Below, piece by piece: positions 1 to 6,648 of a DNA stretch of 9,761 bases. The notes beneath the pieces were generated by a model. The model saw only the letters and a program-made list of their open reading frames with translations, was not told the DNA's origin and did not search any database. Source of the stretch: Halobacteriales archaeon QH_8_67_36 (GTDB lineage Archaea > Halobacteriota > Halobacteria > Halobacteriales > Haloarculaceae); NCBI GenBank assembly GCA_003021755.1, contig PXQZ01000010.1, forward strand, positions 1-9,761. Direction: 5' to 3'. Position 1 is the first letter of the stretch; the number at the start of each line of letters is the position of its first letter. The position numbers and the translations under genes were made by a program.

Positions 1-239
1 TCGACGGCGGCCGGATTGTCGCCGACGACGCCACCGTCGAGAACTCGGAGCTCGGCGACAACGTCCACGTGCGCTCGGGCGCGACTATCAAGAACTCCAC
101 CGTCGAGGGCACGGTCGTCTTCCGGGACGCGAGCATCACCGACGCCGAGGTCGAGGATTCCGTCATTGACGTGAAAGCCAGCGTCGACGGCAAGGACCTC
201 GACGGCGCACTGCTCGGACAACACACCCGCGTACAGTAG
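1..239 (+). CDS. sugar-1-phosphate nucleotidylyltransferase, C-terminal fragment (5' part outside window)
   Basis: The first 239 bases hold the last 78 codons of a gene that begins left of the window; the first complete codon starts at base 3 and the TAG stop is at 237-239. The visible protein is a run of hexapeptide-like turns (for example SELGDNVHVRSGATIKNS, then STVEGTVV, then ASITDAEVEDSVID) and ends in LLGQHTRVQ. This is the left-handed beta-helix tail found in long-form glucose-1-phosphate thymidylyltransferases and related NDP-sugar pyrophosphorylases of archaea, which make activated sugars for surface glycans such as S-layer N-glycans. The catalytic nucleotidyltransferase domain lies outside the window, so the substrate cannot be read here. 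A GlmU-like or UDP-sugar pyrophosphorylase is also possible. The reading frame is intact and acidic, as expected for a haloarchaeon. Confidence 0.75.
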   Translation, partial: DGGRIVADDATVENSELGDNVHVRSGATIKNSTVEGTVVFRDASITDAEVEDSVIDVKASVDGKDLDGALLGQHTRVQ

Positions 240-519
240 GACCCGACGGGATACCGCCCCGCGTGGAGTCCGAACTCACCGGCGACGGCGAAGAACCGGC
301 CGAGCACCTGAGGCCGGTACTGGAGTGGGTGCAACGGCGAGGAAGCCGAGTCCGCTGCGGAATAGCCCTCGTCCCGGTGTCGCCTCGAATGTCGGTCAGG
401 CGCGGTCGCAGCGACCACGCTGATAGCGTGAGCGTCTCAGACGGGCCGTCGTAACGGTTTACCGGTATTCGCTGCCCCCGGGGTCAGCGATATCGGGAAA
501 CGATCTATAATAGACTGTA
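240..519. other. intergenic region, 280 nt, no confident gene
   Basis: This gap separates the nucleotidyltransferase (+) from the end of the PhoX-like gene (-), which converge. No RNA gene is recognisable. Bases 263-352 read as GC3-rich codons from a GTG and give an acidic stretch beginning MESELTGDGEEPAEHL, but after about position 330 the acidic continuation lies in another frame (GEEAESAAE followed by TAG near 351-353). That could be a vestige of a small gene or chance. Bases 404-430 form two abutting hairpins. A small dyad TCTAT-A-ATAGA (in the forward reading) lies near 503-513, just past the PhoX-like stop codon. No T-rich terminator is seen. Confidence 0.5.
404..430. repeat. two abutting perfect hairpins
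   Basis: GGTCGC (404-409), one spacer base, then GCGACC (411-416) forms a 6-bp dyad. It is followed at once by CACGCT (416-421), GAT, AGCGTG (425-430), a second 6-bp dyad that shares base 416 with the first. The pair lies about 165 nt downstream of the nucleotidyltransferase stop and about 90 nt beyond the PhoX-like stop, between convergent genes, so a transcript-end structure is possible. A one-base loop is too tight to fold as RNA without opening pairs, so the first dyad may instead be a protein site or chance in GC-rich DNA. Confidence 0.35.
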
Positions 520-2841
520 TCAGTCCTCGTCGGCACGCTGGAGCCGCCCGTAGGCACCGGCACCGAGGGCGGCGACGGCGGCCGCGACGCCAAAGCCCGG
601 GCCGGAACCGCCCGTTGCCTGCTCGGTCGAATCGTCCCCGGCCTGGATTGCGTTCGCACCGCTGTCGTCGCTACTGCTCCCGCCGTCGTCGCTACTGCTC
701 TCGCTGTCGTCGCTTTCCTCGCCGTTATCCGTCCCGCCGGAGGAGGACTCTGCGGCGTTTTCCTCCGGTTCGTAGACGTACATCGCGTCGTTCGGGTAGC
801 TCCTGTTGCCACCGCGCCAACCGTCCTCACAGCAGAGCACGCGACCGTCACGCATCGTGTAGACGTTGTCGACGTTCCGAAGACTGTCGTCGACGTCCGC
901 CATCGCCTGCTCCTCGGTGAAGTCCGGGCCGACGATGACCGGTTCGAGCGTCGAGACGTTGTAGTCGGATTCGAGCTCTGCCCGGTAGACGACGCCGCCG
1001 TCGACTCGTTCCAGAGCGATGTCGCCGCCGTCGTTGCTCGGGCCGGCGAGGTCGTCGTTGAACTCCGAGATGCCGAAGTAGATGTAGTCGCCCGGCTGTG
1101 CGTCGTCGGCGCTGTCGACGCCTTCTGCCTTGTTGAACTCGATGGACGCCCCGGCCTCCTTGCCGGCCTCCCGCGTCTCCAGGAACGGAACCCGGCGGAG
1201 GTCCTCGTCGACGCCGTCGGGTCCGTTGGCCGCGTACTGGCGGCCCCATTCGACGATGTCTTCCCGTGAGATGTAATCCTGGTTGCCGTTCTCGATGACT
1301 TCGAGGTCGGCCTCTTTGAGCACCTCGTCGGTGACGTCGTCGCCCTCGCTCCAGTCAGTGTGGCTTTCGAGGTAGTCGGCCTGCGTGACGCCGTCGTACT
1401 CGGCGATCCAGGATTCGATCTCCCGGTTGCTCGCGTGACCGAGTTCCAGCCACTCCACTTCGAGGGGGGCCTCAGCGGGGGACTGACCGGACGAGGCCGA
1501 ATCGTTCGTGACCTTGATCGCGTACAGCGTCCCCGCGACGTCCATCGGGTCGTCGTAGCTGGGAATCGGTTCGTCGGCGACGAACTTGTAGATGCCCTTG
1601 CTGTCGCCGTCAGAACAGCCGTAGACGGTCCGTTCGTCCGGGAGGAAATCCGGTGCTTCCCAGGAAGCCCGACCCATCGCGTAGTGTTTGACCGGCGTGA
1701 TGTTCTCGGCGGCCGCAGTCGGGTCCTGAATCTCGACGTGATACCCGTAGCGGTACGGGTTGGGATACGTGTCGCTGATGGGCGCTGTCGGGTTCTCATC
1801 GCCGGCCGGGACTGTCTCGGCACCGAGGTAGTACGCGAGGTACTCGACCCCCGGGAGGTTCCAGTTCCCCTGAACGTACCAGCCGTCGACTTCGTCGTAG
1901 CTGTTGACGGCGTCCTGGATGGCCGGCGGGTTCGGCCGGTTCCAGAACTCCGCGGCGGCGACGAGTCCGGCGGCGCTATCCGCCTCCTGGATGTCGCTCA
2001 TGCTGTTCGTGAGGTTCGAGCGCGGGTGTGCGTAGTGCTCTTCCGAGGAGACCGGCGTCCCCCAAGGCGTAAGGTCGCCGTAGCAGTTGATTCGAGTCCC
2101 ACCGATATCGCGGAACTGGGGCGTGTTGACGGTGTTGATCGCGTTCTCCGCGTCAGCTTCCCACTCCCCGTCGTCGTTTTGCGAGAGCGGTGTGCGCATG
2201 ATGTTTCCGGGGCTGGTTTCATCGTTGGTGAACATGTACCCCTCCGTACCCTCGTCGTTCGTGGCGACGAACTGGTTCGAGTCGGGGTTGTGCCCGGGGT
2301 CATTGTACGCCGTGCCGGCGAACCTGTCGGCGGTAATAGCGCGCCCGTCCGGCGTCTGGACGAACCCCCATCGCTCGGTTCCGCCGTTTATCGAGTCGCC
2401 CTCCTGAATCAGATACTCGAACTCGACGTCGGCGGCCCGAGCGTAATCCTGCTGTTCGCCTTCGGGTGGGGAGGGTTCGGTGAAGTCCTCGTTCGTCCCG
2501 CTGAAATCGAACGTGAACCCGCTGTAGTAGCCGATGCCACCTCTGTCCCACGGGGCGTCGTTGTCCCGGCTCGGATGCTGGATGCTGTGGAGCAGACTCC
2601 CATCCTCGAAGACGAACGGACCCGTCATCTCGGCACCGAACGCCGTCGTCGAGAAGCGTTTGATGTCGCCGACGACGGTCGGTGCGGCGTCTGTCAGCGT
2701 GTCTTCCGAGTCAGTTTCCCGGCTCTCCCGGTCTTTCGCTGCCGTTGCGATGCCGGTGACGCCCGCGCCGACCGTGGCGGCGGCGGACGCTTCCAGTAAC
2801 GTGCGACGTGAGATGTCCATGCACGCAGAAGCTTCGAGCAT
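520..2841 (-). CDS. PhoX/DUF839-family secreted phosphatase-like protein, Tat-exported, PGF-CTERM anchored
   Basis: The 773-residue protein begins with a twin-arginine signal (SRRTLLEASAAATVGAGV at about 11-28; likely cleavage near ATAA, 32-35). No lipobox cysteine is seen. The body matches the PhoX/DUF839 family: NCYGDLTPWGT (252-262, family form NCAGG-TPWGT, whose Cys bridges the iron atoms in PhoX), SSEEHY (265-270), VKHYAMGRASWE (384-395), GIYKFVAD (416-423), GTLYAIKV (437-444) and DNVYTMRDGRVLCCEDG (658-674). A Ser/Asp-rich linker (about 698-745) leads to SGPGFG, a hydrophobic stretch and RLQRADED, a PGF-CTERM tail cut by archaeosortase A and linked to lipid. PhoX enzymes are Ca/Fe phosphomonoesterases; activity here is inferred. 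A TATA box centred 28 nt upstream supports ATG 2841 as a leaderless start, while ATG 2820 (MDISRRT) would give a more usual Tat n-region (766 residues). Monocistronic, divergent from the gene at 2987. Confidence 0.88.
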   Translation of the reverse strand: MLEASACMDISRRTLLEASAAATVGAGVTGIATAAKDRESRETDSEDTLTDAAPTVVGDIKRFSTTAFGAEMTGPFVFEDGSLLHSIQHPSRDNDAPWDRGGIGYYSGFTFDFSGTNEDFTEPSPPEGEQQDYARAADVEFEYLIQEGDSINGGTERWGFVQTPDGRAITADRFAGTAYNDPGHNPDSNQFVATNDEGTEGYMFTNDETSPGNIMRTPLSQNDDGEWEADAENAINTVNTPQFRDIGGTRINCYGDLTPWGTPVSSEEHYAHPRSNLTNSMSDIQEADSAAGLVAAAEFWNRPNPPAIQDAVNSYDEVDGWYVQGNWNLPGVEYLAYYLGAETVPAGDENPTAPISDTYPNPYRYGYHVEIQDPTAAAENITPVKHYAMGRASWEAPDFLPDERTVYGCSDGDSKGIYKFVADEPIPSYDDPMDVAGTLYAIKVTNDSASSGQSPAEAPLEVEWLELGHASNREIESWIAEYDGVTQADYLESHTDWSEGDDVTDEVLKEADLEVIENGNQDYISREDIVEWGRQYAANGPDGVDEDLRRVPFLETREAGKEAGASIEFNKAEGVDSADDAQPGDYIYFGISEFNDDLAGPSNDGGDIALERVDGGVVYRAELESDYNVSTLEPVIVGPDFTEEQAMADVDDSLRNVDNVYTMRDGRVLCCEDGWRGGNRSYPNDAMYVYEPEENAAESSSGGTDNGEESDDSESSSDDGGSSSDDSGANAIQAGDDSTEQATGGSGPGFGVAAAVAALGAGAYGRLQRADED
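523..606 (-). other. PGF-CTERM archaeosortase sorting signal
   Basis: The last 28 codons of the PhoX-like gene encode the three-part PGF-CTERM signal: the motif SGPGFG, a hydrophobic alanine/glycine/valine stretch (VAAAVAALGAGAYG), and a short charged end (RLQRADED). In haloarchaea this tail is processed by the membrane enzyme ArtA, and the protein becomes lipid-anchored at the outer face of the membrane. It fits the Tat signal at the other end of the same protein. Confidence 0.85.
664..720 (-). repeat. 21-nt tandem repeat in the Ser/Asp linker of the PhoX-like gene
   Basis: The block starting GTCGTCGCTACTGCTC at 664 recurs at 685 and, less exactly, at 706, giving a period of 21 nt. It encodes seven-residue units of the form SSDDxxS. 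The linker sits just before the PGF-CTERM tail and would hold the enzyme domain away from the S-layer. Repeats of this kind vary in copy number by slippage, and Ser/Thr-rich linkers of haloarchaeal surface proteins are often O-glycosylated. That last point is family knowledge, not seen here. Confidence 0.6.
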
Positions 2842-2865
2842 TGTTTAAAAAGCATTTATAATAAT

Positions 2866-2873
2866 TTTATATA
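2866..2873 (-). promoter_or_regulatory. TATA box of the PhoX-like gene
   Basis: On the minus strand this reads TATATAAA inside an unusually AT-rich block (about 2842-2874) in otherwise GC-rich DNA. Its centre lies about 28 nt from the A of ATG 2841, the usual distance from TATA box to transcription start in haloarchaea, so the mRNA would be leaderless at that ATG. A second weaker box (TTATAAAT on the minus strand, about 2854-2861) lies nearer the gene. No Shine-Dalgarno sequence precedes ATG 2820. Confidence 0.65.
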
Positions 2874-2885
2874 CGGCCTCCGGCC

Positions 2886-2914
2886 GGTATGTACTCTCAC
2901 CAGTCGTACGTACC
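2886..2914. promoter_or_regulatory. candidate operator: GTAC-containing inverted repeat in a divergent promoter region
   Basis: GGTATGTAC (2886-2894), an 11-nt spacer and GTACGTACC (2906-2914) form an inverted repeat with 8 of 9 positions matched. Two more GTAC words follow at 2910-2913 and 2920-2923. Just to the left, TACGGCC-TCC-GGCCGGTA (about 2872-2889) is a second, imperfect dyad touching the upstream edge of the TATA box of the PhoX-like gene. The placement between two divergent promoters suits a repressor or activator site. No protein binding is shown, and the matching regulator is a guess (see the neighbouring HTH protein). Confidence 0.4.
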
Positions 2915-2959
2915 TCTCGGTACTCGTCAGAACCGAACGGAGCACTCATATTCAGATTG

Positions 2960-2965
2960 TTATAC
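2960..2965 (+). promoter_or_regulatory. TATA-like box for the small HTH-like gene
   Basis: TTATAC is centred about 25 nt upstream of ATG 2987. The spacing suits a leaderless transcript starting at or next to that ATG and is the main reason for preferring 2987 over the TTG at 2957 or the internal ATG at 3053. Confidence 0.45.
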
Positions 2966-2986
2966 ACCGGCAGCGGAGTGGGATGT

Positions 2987-3412
2987 ATGTCACGAACGGA
3001 GCCCCATACGACGGAAACCACTGGTGAGAAACGGATACACCGGGAGTACGTGATGGGCGTTCGTATCGTCGAACTGCCGGACAGTGACGGGTCAGCGTAC
3101 AGATTCGAGGCACCGGAACACGATGGTATCACGTTCCCCGACTCGGAGGCCGCGGAGCTGTATGCCGACGTTTATTTCGATGTAAACGCCTTCGAGGAAG
3201 CCGGAACGGGCGAGCGGGGTGTCCCACCAGTCATCATTCAGGCCGGCCGTGACACGCTCGCTGCGTACTTCCTGACCCGGGACGGCATCGACGAGCAGTG
3301 GGTCGGCTCGTTCATGGGCGTCCAGCCCGGGAAGATACTCCGGTATAAATCACGGGTCCATGACCGGTCTACGAACATCCGGGAACGAATCAAAGCGGAA
3401 GGACTGGACTAG
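2987..3412 (+). CDS. small acidic haloarchaeal protein with probable C-terminal helix-turn-helix
   Basis: I do not recognise a named family for this 141-residue protein. The N-terminal 20 or so residues are polar and probably disordered. A core follows (VRIVELPDSDGSAYRF, then a segment rich in Asp and Glu). The C-terminal third, EQWVGSFMGVQPGKILRYKS at about 103-122, has the shape of a helix-turn-helix: a first helix, a Gly-Val turn, then a recognition-type helix with basic residues (KSRVHDRS) before the end IRERIKAEGLD. Proteins with a similar GVPP--IQAG-DTLAAY stretch followed by an HTH-like end occur in haloarchaea as uncharacterised regulators; that is from memory. Start 2987 is chosen for the TATA spacing. 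ATG 3053, preceded by GGGAG, would give 119 residues and keep the core. It is divergent from the PhoX-like gene, so control of that gene or of itself is a reasonable inference. Confidence 0.72.
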   Translation: MSRTEPHTTETTGEKRIHREYVMGVRIVELPDSDGSAYRFEAPEHDGITFPDSEAAELYADVYFDVNAFEEAGTGERGVPPVIIQAGRDTLAAYFLTRDGIDEQWVGSFMGVQPGKILRYKSRVHDRSTNIRERIKAEGLD

Positions 3413-3426
3413 CCGAACGCTCGGCT
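3411..3426 (+). terminator. weak hairpin at the end of the small HTH-like gene
   Basis: AGCCGA (3411-3416), a four-base loop ACGC and TCGGCT (3421-3426) form a perfect 6-bp stem-loop that starts inside the TAG stop codon (3410-3412). No T-run follows, and haloarchaeal termination depends mainly on T-rich stretches, so its role as a terminator is doubtful. The remaining bases to 3533 show nothing recognisable. Confidence 0.3.
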
Positions 3427-3533
3427 CGTTCACGGCTCCGCCGCTGACTATCGAGGCCGCTTGCGCGACCTCGCCCGCGGCGATTCCGGAGAGACGGCGA
3501 CCGGAGGCCGCCGTGTCCACTCCATCTGTCCGC

Positions 3534-4247
3534 TCAGTCCAGCCGGGCGTCCTCGACAACAACTGTCCCCCGTGTCCCGTCCCACTCGGTCGCGTACTCC
3601 AGTTCGATGCGCCGGTCCATGTGCGGGCCGTCGGTCACCAGCGTCTCGAACTCACCGCCTTCCCCGAGGATGTGGACGCCGTACTCGTCGTTCAGAGCCG
3701 CCAGTTCGTCCAGCGCCTCGGTGTCGAGTGTGCGGCCCAGCCAGGACTCGTCGAGGCCGTAGGCGGCCACGCGGATGATGCGTATCTCGAAGCCGGCATC
3801 GAGCATTGCGTCGGCGAGGTTCCGCGGGTTTTCCTGCCAGAGCGGGGCGAAGAGGTTCGCTTCGAGGCGTTCGGCCATCGCCTCGATGCGGCTGGTCTGG
3901 TACTCGCTCTCGACGGCGCCGGCGGTGACGCCAGCGACGCCGACATCGGCGTCTATCTCGCGCAGCGCGGCCTCCAGCGGTTCGAGCTCTTCGTCGCCCT
4001 GCTCGCCGGAGTCGGGGACGTCGTCGGCGCCGAAGTCGTCGGGCTCGACTTCGACGAGGCCGATACCGATGCTCTCAGCTGCGAGCGAGGCCAGCCGCGT
4101 CGCCGGGACGTGGTACATGTACGAGTCACCCTCGGGGTGGACCGTCACCAGCCGCTCGACGGGGTAGTCGTTTTCCAGCGCACGGTACAGCGCCCACGAG
4201 GAGTCCTTCCCGCCGGAGAACAGCGACACCCACACGCCGTCGGTCAT
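3534..4247 (-). CDS. dph6: diphthine--ammonia ligase (Dph6, PP-loop ATPase)
   Basis: Dph6 carries out the last step of diphthamide synthesis, the ATP-dependent amidation of diphthine on a histidine of translation elongation factor 2, in the cytoplasm. The 237-residue protein has the N-type ATP pyrophosphatase PP-loop SGGKDSS at 11-17, the family segment GVTAGAVESEYQTSRIE (106-122), FAPLWQ (133-138) and the C-terminal signature GEGGEFETLVTDGP (195-208). Length is normal for archaeal single-domain members (COG2102, DUF71). The start at ATG 4247 places SGGKDS where the family has it. A TATA-like sequence is centred about 27 nt upstream. It follows the DUF373 gene on the same strand after 108 nt but seems to have its own promoter. 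The acidic insert at about 70-92 is typical of haloarchaea. The reading frame is intact. Confidence 0.93.
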   Translation of the reverse strand: MTDGVWVSLFSGGKDSSWALYRALENDYPVERLVTVHPEGDSYMYHVPATRLASLAAESIGIGLVEVEPDDFGADDVPDSGEQGDEELEPLEAALREIDADVGVAGVTAGAVESEYQTSRIEAMAERLEANLFAPLWQENPRNLADAMLDAGFEIRIIRVAAYGLDESWLGRTLDTEALDELAALNDEYGVHILGEGGEFETLVTDGPHMDRRIELEYATEWDGTRGTVVVEDARLD

Positions 4248-4270
4248 GGGAGCACGTAGCCGGGCCGCGG

Positions 4271-4277
4271 GTAAATC
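4271..4277 (-). promoter_or_regulatory. TATA-like element of dph6
   Basis: On the minus strand this reads CGATTTAC, an AT-rich patch in GC-rich DNA, centred about 27 nt upstream of ATG 4247. This suggests a leaderless dph6 transcript separate from the upstream DUF373 gene. Confidence 0.4.
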
Positions 4278-4355
4278 GCTGTCCGTTTGTGGCGTCGCCG
4301 TCGGGTGGCACCACCGGCCGGACCTCGCCGCTCGCGGGTCATACCGTTTCCCCGC

Positions 4356-5477
4356 TCATTCGACCAGTTCGGCCTCGATGTCGTTCTGGCTGACGTAGGC
4401 CGCGACGCGGACGCCGACGACGGCGACGAGGATGCCCGCGAGAATGAACGTCGCCAGTCGGGTCCCCAAGTCCATCGCGAAGCCGTTGACCTCGACGATG
4501 CCGAAGTTCATCGACGGGACGCGGAACGGGCCGTAGACGCCCGCCCGTTCGAGGAAGTACGCCGAGAAGCCACGGACGACGAGCCCGACCGCGACCGCGC
4601 CGAACGGGAGGTTCACGTAGGCGCTGCGAATCCCCTCGCGCTGGAGCAGTTCGTCGAGCAGCCGGCCCAGCGAGGCCGCCAGCGCCGCCGCCGTCAGCCA
4701 CGGGACGGACTCGAAGAGGAACCGGTTCGCGAGGATGAACAGGCCGGTCGAGCCGGGCGGGGAGATCTCCAGTGCGCCGGCGAAGATGCCGACGATGGAG
4801 AGCCCCGCGGCGACGACGTACGTGACGAGCGAGACCTGCCCCGAGTACAGTGCTTCGCGTATCTGGCCCGGCAGCCGGGCGAGGTAGTCGTCGATGCCCA
4901 GCCCCTTGTAGATGAGAAACACCCCAAGTGCGGCGGCGATGGCGCCCAGCGCGGTCGTCGGCTCGACGAACTGGAGCAGGAGGGGCAGGGCCAGCAAGGC
5001 GATGCCGACGGGGACCAGCACGGTTCGTCGAAGCTCCTCGTCGGCGAGGAACTGCTTGAGCAGGTAGTAGGTGGACTCGATGTCGCGGGCCTGTCGGACG
5101 ACAACGCGGTCGACGGCGTCGACGCGGACCCGGCTCTCGATGATGGGGACCAGCCGCTCGTCGTCGGCGCTGTCGACGACGACGATTGCGGAGTCGGGGT
5201 CGTACTGCGTCACCAGCGACTCGGTCTGGCGGGCGATTTCGCGGTCGTTTCCGACGGCGTCGCCGCCGCCGCCGAGGACCGCCACGACGGTGTCGTCGCC
5301 CTCCGCTTCGAGGTCGTCGGCCACGCGCAGCCCCTCCAGCAGGCAGTTGATGCGGCTGTCCTCGGGGTCGACGACACCGGTCCCCGTTATCGTCGACTCG
5401 ACGGCAGCCCGCCCCACGACCGGACACCTGTCGGACACGGGGCTGTCCCGGTCGATACACACTACCAGCGTTGTCAC
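4356..5477 (-). CDS. DUF373 family integral membrane protein
   Basis: This 373-residue protein belongs to the archaeal DUF373 family (COG2237), whose function is unknown. The soluble N-terminal part starts VTTLVVCIDRDS and carries the conserved DPEDSRINCLLEGLRVA (37-53), VVVDSADDERLVPIIESR (99-116) and VDRVVVRQARDIESTYYLLK (122-141). The second half has about six hydrophobic membrane segments, near 152-171, 174-191, 216-237, 258-275, 289-308 and 340-362. I chose GTG 5477 because family members begin at M/V-TTLVVC-D and because a T-rich TATA-like element sits 27 nt upstream; the open frame continues to an ATG at 5537, but that extension is basic and unlike the family. The stretch between CIDRDS and VVGRAAVES looks a few residues shorter than I remember for relatives. 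It is followed by dph6, with no sign of coupling. Confidence 0.9.
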   Translation of the reverse strand: MTTLVVCIDRDSPVSDRCPVVGRAAVESTITGTGVVDPEDSRINCLLEGLRVADDLEAEGDDTVVAVLGGGGDAVGNDREIARQTESLVTQYDPDSAIVVVDSADDERLVPIIESRVRVDAVDRVVVRQARDIESTYYLLKQFLADEELRRTVLVPVGIALLALPLLLQFVEPTTALGAIAAALGVFLIYKGLGIDDYLARLPGQIREALYSGQVSLVTYVVAAGLSIVGIFAGALEISPPGSTGLFILANRFLFESVPWLTAAALAASLGRLLDELLQREGIRSAYVNLPFGAVAVGLVVRGFSAYFLERAGVYGPFRVPSMNFGIVEVNGFAMDLGTRLATFILAGILVAVVGVRVAAYVSQNDIEAELVE

Positions 5478-5499
5478 ACTATTGCAGAGACGGCCGCGA

Positions 5500-5507
5500 A
5501 ACAAAAA
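5500..5507 (-). promoter_or_regulatory. TATA-like element of the DUF373 gene
   Basis: On the minus strand this reads GTTTTTTG, centred about 27 nt upstream of GTG 5477. It marks the likely leaderless start of the DUF373 gene and argues against the longer reading from ATG 5537. The rest of the gap to the next gene's end at 5653 shows nothing recognisable. Confidence 0.4.
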
Positions 5508-5652
5508 ACCCTCGCGGGGACCCGCACGGTTCTGCACGACAATTGATCATAGACGGAGTGAGCCGACCGTTTTCGATGACTGGCTGAGCACCGATGTGGC
5601 GGCCGACCGGCAACCGGAACTAGTACCCTGATGGTTACAGTCGCGTTCGGCG

Positions 5653-6648
5653 TTACCGCCGGAAGGAGAGGCCGTCCACGTCACCCTCGAAGGCGCTGAT
5701 GAGGCCGGCCCCCAGCGCGAACGCGACCGACTGGGCGCCGCCGCGAATCCTCGACCGGAGCCCCCGCTGGGGCTCGAACTCCGAGACGGTGACCGGCTCG
5801 TCCAGTCTGGACGCGAGCCGGGCCTCGACGTCCTCGCGGGTGCCGACGTCGTCGACCAGCCCCATCTCGTGGGCCTCCGTGCCGAGGAACACGCGGGCTT
5901 CGGTGTCCCGGACGGCGGCCTCGTCCAGCCCGCGGCCCTCGGCAACGGTTTCGACGAACTGGTCGTAGTAGTCGTCGATGAGCCCCTGGAGGTACGCCCG
6001 CTCGTCCTCCTCGAACTCCTTTAGCGGCGTCCCGGCGTCCTTGTACTCGCCGGCCGTCAGCTGCTCGTAGGAGAGGCCCAGCCGGTCGGCCAGGTCGTTG
6101 GCGTTGACCCGCGAGCCGATGACGCCGATGGACCCGACGATGGAGCCCTCGCGGGCCCACAGTTCGTCACAGCCGGCGGCGATGTCGTAGCCGCCGCTGG
6201 CACAGACGTCGGTCGCGTAGGCGACGGTCGGCCCGTCGAAGTCTTCGGCGGCCAGGCGAACGTCCTCGCTGGGGACGATCTGCCCGCCGGGCGTGTTGAG
6301 CTTCAACAGCAGCGCCTCGGCTCCCCGGTCGCCGTCGGCGCGTTCGATCTGCTCGACGATGTCGTCCGCGCCGGGACCGGTCGGCGGGCTGGCGATACCA
6401 CCGCCGCCATCCCGGGTTATCGTCCCCTCGACGGCGACCTCGGCGACGTTGTAGCTCGGCGCGACCGACCCCGCGACGCCGGTCGCGATACGAGCGCCGG
6501 CCAGCGCCGTCACCAGCACGAGTATCACGCCCAACAGGTCGGTGAGACTGGTCGGGAAGACGATGAAGACCAGCGCGCCGGCAACGACGGCCACCAGCGT
6601 CCCGAGGAGGACGACGCCGAGCCGGACGACCGTATCCGCGTCGACCAT
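5653..6648 (-). CDS. sppA: signal peptide peptidase SppA-type, S49 family membrane protease
   Basis: S49 proteases of the SppA type are membrane-bound Ser/Lys enzymes that degrade leftover signal peptides and short membrane peptides. The 331-residue protein begins with two hydrophobic segments (about 7-31 and 35-60), followed by the ClpP-like fold: LLLKLNTPGGQIVPSEDV (113-130), VCASGGYDIAAGCDELWA (148-165) with nucleophile Ser151, GSIGVIGS (172-179), and EYKDAGTPLKEF (201-212) with general base Lys203. The Ser-to-Lys distance of 52 residues equals that in Bacillus subtilis SppA (Ser147/Lys199). The single-domain length is as expected for the short archaeal and Gram-positive form. ATG 6648 shares its A with the TGA of the PAC2 gene (TGATG), so the two are translationally coupled in one operon. 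The open frame runs further upstream antiphase to PAC2, but that extension is basic and not real. The frame is intact. Confidence 0.92.
   Translation of the reverse strand: MVDADTVVRLGVVLLGTLVAVVAGALVFIVFPTSLTDLLGVILVLVTALAGARIATGVAGSVAPSYNVAEVAVEGTITRDGGGGIASPPTGPGADDIVEQIERADGDRGAEALLLKLNTPGGQIVPSEDVRLAAEDFDGPTVAYATDVCASGGYDIAAGCDELWAREGSIVGSIGVIGSRVNANDLADRLGLSYEQLTAGEYKDAGTPLKEFEEDERAYLQGLIDDYYDQFVETVAEGRGLDEAAVRDTEARVFLGTEAHEMGLVDDVGTREDVEARLASRLDEPVTVSEFEPQRGLRSRIRGGAQSVAFALGAGLISAFEGDVDGLSFRR

Noticed and set aside
459..1823. Long open frame on the minus strand inside the PhoX-like gene (454 codons, Arg/Thr/Ser-rich)
   Set aside because: It lies in another frame of a clearly recognised gene, its product is basic and low-complexity, and it has no family motif. 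Long shadow frames are normal in DNA this GC-rich.
1360..2799. Long open frame on the plus strand antisense to the PhoX-like gene (479 codons)
   Set aside because: It mirrors the PhoX-like reading frame, shows no domain or halophilic acidic bias of its own, and the PhoX motifs on the opposite strand are unmistakable.
4287..5546. Long acidic-looking plus-strand frame across the DUF373 gene
   Set aside because: The acidity is a by-product of complementing GAC/GTC-rich codons. The opposite strand carries DUF373 motifs and membrane segments.
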